Shown piece after piece: positions 7,286 through 10,709 of a stretch of 10,709 nt of DNA; position 1 is the first letter of the stretch, and each line of letters opens with the position of its first letter. Source of the DNA: Patescibacteria group bacterium. Its GTDB lineage: Bacteria > Patescibacteriota > Gracilibacteria > BD1-5 > UBA2023. The stretch covers positions 1-10,709 of the forward strand of contig JAUPLX010000060.1 of the NCBI GenBank assembly GCA_030836665.1, in the 5' to 3' direction. The notes below the pieces were generated by a model. That model searched no databases and had not been told where the DNA came from. It saw nothing but the letters and a program-made list of their open reading frames with translations. The translations under genes and the position numbers were made by a program.

Positions 7286-7762
7286 CTAAAAGATTCCGAA
7301 TTTTCTAACCTCCGGCGCGGCCGCCAATTCGGTTTTGAAAACCTCCCGATCGTTTTTTAAGGAATTCAGAACCCCGTTTACGAGCGTGCGGGAGTTTTCA
7401 TCGGAAAACTTCTTCGTCAATTCGATGGCTTCGTCGATGGAAACCTTTTCGGGAACCTTGTCGCACTCGAGGTAGAGCATTTCGAAAGCCGCGATGAAAA
7501 CCGGCAGGAGATTGACGACCGGCATCATCTGGATTTCGAATTTGGGAGCGAATTTCCGTACGACGGAGCAAAGTTCCCCTTCTCGGGTCACGATGCCCGC
7601 GAAGGCTTCCGAAAAATACGCGTCCTTCGAAAGATCCGCGTAGCGTTCGTCGAAATAGGATTCCAAAAATACCCCGAGATCGAACCGTTCCCCGAGAACG
7701 CTTCGGCCGTAAAGAGCTTGCAATAGGCACTCGCGGGTTTCGTGACGGCTCACTTTTTTCAT
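7286..7762 (-). CDS. nusB: Transcription antitermination factor NusB
   Basis: NusB, with NusE (S10), binds boxA of rRNA leader transcripts and keeps RNA polymerase processive through the rRNA operons. The 158-aa all-helical protein shows the family start RHETRECLLQALYG (6-19) and the C-terminal core VSIDEAIELTKKFSDENSRTLVNGVLNSL, which matches the usual I-x-E-A-V-x-L-A-K-x-Y-G-x2-x-S-x-x-F-V-N-G-V-L pattern. It starts at ATG 7762 and ends in TAG, with rnc 16 bases downstream. Upstream, between rpmF and nusB, lies a strong intrinsic terminator, and I could not find a convincing separate promoter for nusB; expression may depend on readthrough. Confidence 0.93.
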   Translation of the reverse strand: MKKVSRHETRECLLQALYGRSVLGERFDLGVFLESYFDERYADLSKDAYFSEAFAGIVTREGELCSVVRKFAPKFEIQMMPVVNLLPVFIAAFEMLYLECDKVPEKVSIDEAIELTKKFSDENSRTLVNGVLNSLKNDREVFKTELAAAPEVRKFGIF

Positions 7763-7787
7763 ATCGGGGACGTGGAAAGGAACATTG

Positions 7788-7813
7788 AAAAAAGGACCGG
7801 CAGGAGCCGGTCC
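7788..7813 (-). terminator. Intrinsic terminator between rpmF and nusB
   Basis: Read on the - strand, GGACCGGC, a TCCT loop and GCCGGTCC form a perfect 8-bp GC-rich stem followed directly by six Ts. It lies 9 bases after the rpmF stop codon and 25 bases before the nusB start. Confidence 0.88.
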
Positions 7814-7822
7814 CTTCGGGGA

Positions 7823-8053
7823 TTAGGCCCGAACCGTAGTGATCTTCGAAGCCTTGGCGGTTTCGTAGACCTTTCGGCCCTTATAGGTTCCGTTCACGTC
7901 GGAAGCGAAGTGGGAAAGGCCGATGGCGTTGCCCTGTTCGTCGTATTGGAGGGAAACGAGATCCTTAAGCTTTTTCGCTTTAAGGAGCTGCCATTTGCCG
8001 TGGCGCTTGCGGGTCTGAACCTTGGAAGCTTTTTTCGGAGGAGAAAACGTCAT
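7823..8053 (-). CDS. rpmF: Large ribosomal subunit protein bL32, zinc-free type
   Basis: bL32 is a small 50S protein. The 76-aa product shows the family N-terminus P-P-K-K-A-S-K-x-x-T-R-K-R (5-17) followed by a basic helix with a Trp/Leu pattern (KWQLLKAKKLKDLVSLQYDE, 20-39), and near the end the conserved YKGRKVYE (57-64; usual YKGREVV). The zinc-ribbon CxxC pairs of classical bL32 are absent: there is no cysteine at all. The spacing NGTYKGRKV keeps the geometry of the usual C-G-Y-Y-K-G-R. The start at 8053 was chosen over an upstream in-frame ATG at 8131 because a promoter covers 8104-8131 and the family begins M-x-x-P-K. It stands beside nusB and rnc, an arrangement related to rpmF neighbourhoods elsewhere. 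The stop is TAA. Confidence 0.82.
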   Translation of the reverse strand: MTFSPPKKASKVQTRKRHGKWQLLKAKKLKDLVSLQYDEQGNAIGLSHFASDVNGTYKGRKVYETAKASKITTVRA

Positions 8054-8070
8054 ACGGGAAGAAAGAAGGA

Positions 8071-8090
8071 CGTAAAAACGTGCGTTTACG
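8071..8090. repeat. Small inverted repeat in the rpmF leader
   Basis: CGTAAA (8071-8076) and TTTACG (8085-8090) form a 6-bp inverted repeat with 8 bases between, in the 5' leader of rpmF between promoter and start. It could be an operator or a weak RNA hairpin. The stem is AT-rich in part and may be chance. Confidence 0.3.
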
Positions 8091-8103
8091 AGAAAACGGG
8101 GGC

Positions 8104-8131
8104 AGTATATGGAATCGTGGGCCGGATGCAA
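8104..8131 (-). promoter_or_regulatory. Sigma70-type promoter of rpmF
   Basis: On the - strand a -35 box TTGCAT (complement of 8126-8131) is followed after 16 bases by a -10 box TATACT (complement of 8104-8109). The start of transcription would be near 8097, giving a leader of about 44 bases before ATG 8053. It lies just after the stop of the methyltransferase gene. Confidence 0.72.
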
Positions 8132-8159
8132 ATCGGATTTGACCGATCGGAGGTGCCGA

Positions 8160-9104
8160 TTAGACCGATTTGCGGATTTTCGCGAGATAGAACCCCTCGA
8201 ACCGGTCGGAAGGGAGAATCCGGAGGGTTTTTCCGATATCGGCGTGGTACTTTTTCGTAAGGAACGAGGGGATGCCCGGGCGCGCTTCGGGAACGTCGAG
8301 CGAACACGCCTCCAAAACCGCCGACGGGTGCTCGGAAAGGAACGAGGAGATCACGCCCTCGTTTTCTTCGGGGGCGAGCGTACAAGTGGAATACACGAGA
8401 CTTCCGCCCGGACGGAGGGAGGCGAAGCTCGCTTGGAGGAACTGCGATTGGAGGGCGGCCTTTTCCCAGACGTTGCGTTCGGTCCAAAACCCGAACGTCC
8501 GTTCGTCTTCGGTGCGGATGCGGCCTTCGGCGGAACACGGCACGTCGAGAAGTATCGCATCGAAACCGTCACCGGAGAAGCGTTCGAGATACAACAGGGC
8601 ATCGGTCTTTAACGCGACGACCGCGTTCGCACCCTGGAGGCGGCAATTATGGACGAGCTTGTCGAAACGTATCTGGTGTTTTTCGAGCGCAACGACTTCC
8701 CCGCTTCCTTTCAGGAGATCGGCGATTTGGGTCGTTTTCGATCCGGGGGCCGCGCACGCGTCGAGAACCCGGGCTCATTTTTTCAGGTCGAGGAATCTCG
8801 CGGGAATGAGGCTCGAGAGGCTCTGGACGTAGATTTTTCCGGAATAATAGGCATCGAGGCCCTTTAGCGCGTACTCATGTTCCCGAGGAACCACGTACGC
8901 GCCGGGCAATGCCGGAAACGGCTCGAAACGCACGCCCTTCGCCGAGAGTTCGGTCTCGACGGAAGCCGCGTCGGATTTGAGTCCGTTCACTCGGAAGGAA
9001 GCCTGCCGATCGGCGGAAAATCCCGAGAGGACGAGACGGAAATCCGGTTCGGAAAGAAATGCGGAAAGGCGGTCGAGAAGTTTGGGCGGAAGGGGTTTCG
9101 TCAT
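8160..9104 (-). CDS. NOL1/NOP2/Sun family RNA (cytosine-5) methyltransferase (one TGA-Gly codon)
   Basis: This SAM-dependent enzyme makes 5-methylcytosine in RNA, most likely 16S rRNA (RsmB/RsmF type). The 314-aa protein has an N-terminal region with FRVNGLK (about residues 37-43) and the element GLDAYYSGKIYVQSLSSLIPA before the catalytic domain. Motif I is VLDACAAPGSKT (113-124). Motif IV is DVPCS with Cys190, and motif VI is STCT with Cys241, the catalytic/release cysteine pair of the family. Residue 110, directly before motif I (KKGARVLDACAAPG), is TGA (8775-8777); relatives have a conserved P-G or K-G there. The start is ATG 9104 (MTKPLPPK) and the stop is TAA. The length leaves no room for an added RNA-binding tail. 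Whether the target is C967, C1407 or another site cannot be told from sequence. Confidence 0.93.
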
Positions 9105-9138
9105 GCGAAAAAGAATGATGGTCGGAAGAAGGAGCTTT

Positions 9139-9166
9139 TTGGCAAAACGACACAGCAAGATATACT
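9139..9166 (+). promoter_or_regulatory. Sigma70-type promoter of earP
   Basis: On the + strand TTGGCA (9139-9144), a 16-base spacer and TATACT (9161-9166) form a near-consensus promoter in the divergent gap. Transcription would start near 9173, 13 bases before ATG 9186 or about 49 bases before GTG 9222. Confidence 0.65.
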
Positions 9167-9186
9167 CGACTCCGTCCAAAAGTAAA
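9159..9186 (-). promoter_or_regulatory. Probable promoter of the Sun methyltransferase gene
   Basis: On the - strand TTTACT (complement of 9181-9186), a 16-base spacer and TATATC (complement of 9159-9164) form a moderate promoter. Its -10 box occupies the same base pairs as the -10 box of the divergent earP promoter. The leader to ATG 9104 would be about 48 bases. It is weaker than the other promoters called here. Confidence 0.45.
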
Positions 9187-10286
9187 TGCCGGGGACGAAC
9201 GTCCGAACCATTCCGACCGCAGTGAAAAAAAACATCGACTTCCTCGTAACCGCCGTAGATAATTTCGGCGATACCGGATTCGCCCTCGATTTGGCGGAAT
9301 CCGTGCTTTCCGAACGTCCCGATTGGACCGTCCGGTTTTTTTCGGACGACCGGGAATTGTTCGAACGGCTTTCCGCCCGCCGTCCGCATGCGAAAGTGCC
9401 ATATTTCGAACTCTCCGGATACGGGAACATCGAACCGTCGGAAACGATCGTTTCGTTCTTCGACCGAAAACTCCCGGAAGCGCACTTCGCGAAATACGCC
9501 TTCCCGAAAAAAATCCTCCAGATTTCGTACCTGCGTTTCGATGCGGATTCGGCGGACCGTCCGGGCGTGGGGTCGCTCAATGGAACGCGGTACCGCATCG
9601 GGGGTGACGAGGTCGTCCATCTCGTTCCCTCGCCGCTTCCGGAGGGGGCGGGGGTGGTCGTTCGGAAAGGGGCTTCCGGACAGGTCCCGGTTCCGGGCTT
9701 TCCGAATTTTTCGGAGCGCCACCTCACTTCGTTCGACTCCTGAAAAATTCCGAAACCCGGAACCGGGACCTTGAACCTCAAGACACTCGTGAGTGCCTTC
9801 TTCTACCCGGAAACCCGCACGAAACTCGAAGCGATGGGGCGAATCGATCCCGAATGCCGGTTCGCTGAATTCGGAAACGCCGAAGCCGAAATCCCGCTTC
9901 CGTTTCTCCGGTTCGACGAATATGCGGAAGTCCTTGCGTCCTTCGACGCTAACGTCGTCCGCGGAGAAAACAGTGCCGTTAAGGCCATACTCGCGGGCAA
10001 ACCCTTCCTTTGGGATTTCTATAAGGAAAAAAATGGCGCGCACGCGGCGAAAATCGAAGATTTCCTCCTTTTTACGGAGCCGTTTTTCGAGCGTCGGGAA
10101 GATTTTCAAACCTACGCCGAGGCGACGCGGGCTTTCAATTCGGACGTTTTCGGAAAACCGGAGATTGAGACATGCCTGAAAATACTCGTCCGCCCTTCTC
10201 CGGAAACGCTCCGCGCGTTCGCGTCCATGGGGAAAGAAGTTTCCGAACGCGACATGACGAAGCGGATCCTCTCGGAAATCGGGTAA
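9186..10286 (+). CDS. earP: EarP-type EF-P arginine rhamnosyltransferase (one TGA-Gly codon)
   Basis: EarP transfers L-rhamnose from dTDP-rhamnose to a conserved arginine of elongation factor P, activating EF-P to relieve ribosome stalling at polyproline. The N-terminal motif IDFLVTAVDNFGDTGFALDL (17-36) matches the family D-N-F/Y-G-D-I-G element. A middle FFDRKLPEAHFAKY corresponds to the family G-x-x-L-P element. The C-terminal nucleotide-sugar region reads VVRGENSAVKAILAGKPFLW (258-277) then KNGAHAAKIEDFL, matching R-G-E-D-S-x-V-R-A-x-x-A-G-K-P-F. Codon 186 is TGA (9741-9743). Both halves are needed for an EarP fold, so the TGA is read through. The total is 366 aa from ATG 9186, or 354 aa from GTG 9222 (V13); the GTG start places the two motif aspartates at positions 13 and 17, which fits the family numbering I recall for Pseudomonas putida EarP. 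The stop is TAA. Confidence 0.88.
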
Positions 10287-10301
10287 ACTGACGGACGCCA
10301 T

Positions 10302-10326
10302 AAAAAAACCGCTCCCGAAGGAGCGG
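10302..10326 (-). terminator. Intrinsic terminator with UUCG loop for the right-end gene
   Basis: On the - strand CCGCTCC, a TTCG tetraloop and GGAGCGG make a perfect 7-bp stem with the very stable C(UUCG)G loop, followed at once by seven Ts. It is 13 bases after the TGA codon that closes the standard-code frame of the gene to its right, and it lies between the convergent earP and that gene. Confidence 0.88.
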
Positions 10327-10339
10327 AATCGTGACCGTC

Positions 10340-10651
10340 TCAGCCCGGAAGACCGACGACCAGTTCGAGTCTCGGCAAGCGCTCGGCACAATGGTTCCAT
10401 TCGCGAAGGAAGCCTCCACGAAGGGATGCGTCGAGTATTTCCAGATATTCGGCATCCAATCCGGAAGTTCCTCCTTTTGGCGTGAGTTGCACGAGGTTCG
10501 GCGTACCGTCCCCCGGCGAAGAAACCGTCATGTAAAACGCTTTGGACAACTCGCTTTCCAGATAGTCCGCGATGAACGAGAGGAGCCTCGCGTCACCGGG
10601 AAGATGGAAATTGACTGCCTGTTTGCTACGGAAAACGTTCGTTTCGGCCAT
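10340..10651 (-). CDS. Hypothetical protein, 103 aa, ending at TGA (stop or Gly uncertain)
   Basis: I do not recognise this protein. It is soluble and lacks membrane segments. It has a compact start (MAETNVFRSKQAVNFHLPGD), a helix (LLSFIADYLESELSKAF), a strand-like segment NLVQLTPKGG and a C-terminal leucine-rich part ending ELVVGLPG. ATG 10651 is chosen because AAAGGGGG lies 6 bases upstream; an upstream GTG at 10684 would add 11 residues without such a site. The standard-code frame ends at TGA 10340-10342. Every other intact gene here ends in TAA or TAG, so TGA should mean Gly, and the frame would then run through the terminator to TAG at 10112-10114, antisense to earP. No TAA or TAG in any frame of this strand lies between the TGA and the terminator stem. 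The proper 3' end is therefore unsettled. Confidence 0.6.
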   Translation of the reverse strand: MAETNVFRSKQAVNFHLPGDARLLSFIADYLESELSKAFYMTVSSPGDGTPNLVQLTPKGGTSGLDAEYLEILDASLRGGFLREWNHCAERLPRLELVVGLPG

Positions 10652-10657
10652 CTTGAA

Positions 10658-10665
10658 CCCCCTTT
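10658..10665 (-). promoter_or_regulatory. Shine-Dalgarno site of the right-end gene
   Basis: AAAGGGGG on the - strand lies 6 bases before ATG 10651. It decides this start over the GTG at 10684, which lies upstream of the site. Confidence 0.65.
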
Positions 10666-10709
10666 GTCTTTCAAAGATTGACACGGTAGTAAATCTTAAA
10701 CACAGAATA

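Noticed and set aside
7823..8131. An extended 102-aa form of bL32 starting at 8131
   Set aside because: The extra N-terminus would be encoded by the promoter region TTGCAT-16-TATACT, and family members begin just before the P-K-K motif.
1548..9743. Many genes here are pseudogenes with nonsense mutations
   Set aside because: Only TGA interrupts them, never TAA or TAG. No frameshifts accompany it, and the interrupted residues are conserved glycines, so codon reassignment explains all cases.
1281..9743. TGA read as tryptophan (code 4, Mycoplasma-type) or selenocysteine
   Set aside because: TGG is used normally for Trp, and the TGA positions fall at glycine sites of TilS, the kinase G2 box and the methyltransferase. 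No family here uses selenocysteine and nine scattered sites would not fit.
8775..10400. A 541-codon open frame on the - strand covering earP
   Set aside because: Its left end is the true N-terminus of the Sun methyltransferase (from ATG 9104). The rest is the antisense shadow of earP, is arginine/phenylalanine-rich with no family features, and crosses the earP promoter and a divergent start.

Overview
The window is a gene-dense bacterial segment in which TGA must be read as glycine (genetic code 25). This is known from Absconditabacteria (SR1) and Gracilibacteria (BD1-5) of the candidate phyla radiation. Nine in-frame TGA codons interrupt otherwise intact conserved genes, and several fall exactly on family-conserved glycines: TilS RG-x3-RG, the histidine kinase G2 box, the Sun methyltransferase motif I, RNHCP and YidC. 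Fifteen genes end in TAA or TAG. One possible exception, at 10340, is discussed in the findings. Read with the standard code, tilS, the kinase, yidC, the rRNA methyltransferase, the RNHCP protein and earP would look broken. G+C is by eye slightly above 50%, which is high for what I know of code-25 lineages.

Left part, + strand (1-2534): the 3' end of an unidentified membrane gene, a two-helix bacterial PH-domain membrane protein, an unrecognised 154-aa protein, an RNHCP zinc-ribbon protein and tilS. All are closely spaced and probably one operon. tilS meets the sensor kinase tail to tail with a 4-base overlap inside a bidirectional terminator.

Middle, - strand (9104 down to 2531), in transcription order: an RNA m5C methyltransferase of the NOL1/NOP2/Sun family; rpmF (bL32, no zinc cysteines) with its own promoter and a strong terminator; nusB; rnc; then a promoter and the conserved rpmH-rnpA-yidC block; then an OmpR-type response regulator and its histidine kinase. 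The theme is ribosome and tRNA maturation: rRNA methylation, rRNA processing by NusB and RNase III, tRNA 5' processing by RNase P, tRNA-Ile2 lysidine formation and membrane protein insertion.

Right part: earP (+), whose product is a likely EF-P arginine rhamnosyltransferase, is divergent from the methyltransferase gene and shares an overlapping promoter region with it. A small unrecognised gene on the - strand converges on earP. It has a strong ribosome binding site and ends at a TGA just before a UUCG-loop terminator, so under code 25 its mRNA would have no stop codon.

No tRNA, rRNA, CRISPR array, insertion sequence or attachment site was seen, and no gene-free stretch exceeds about 110 bases.
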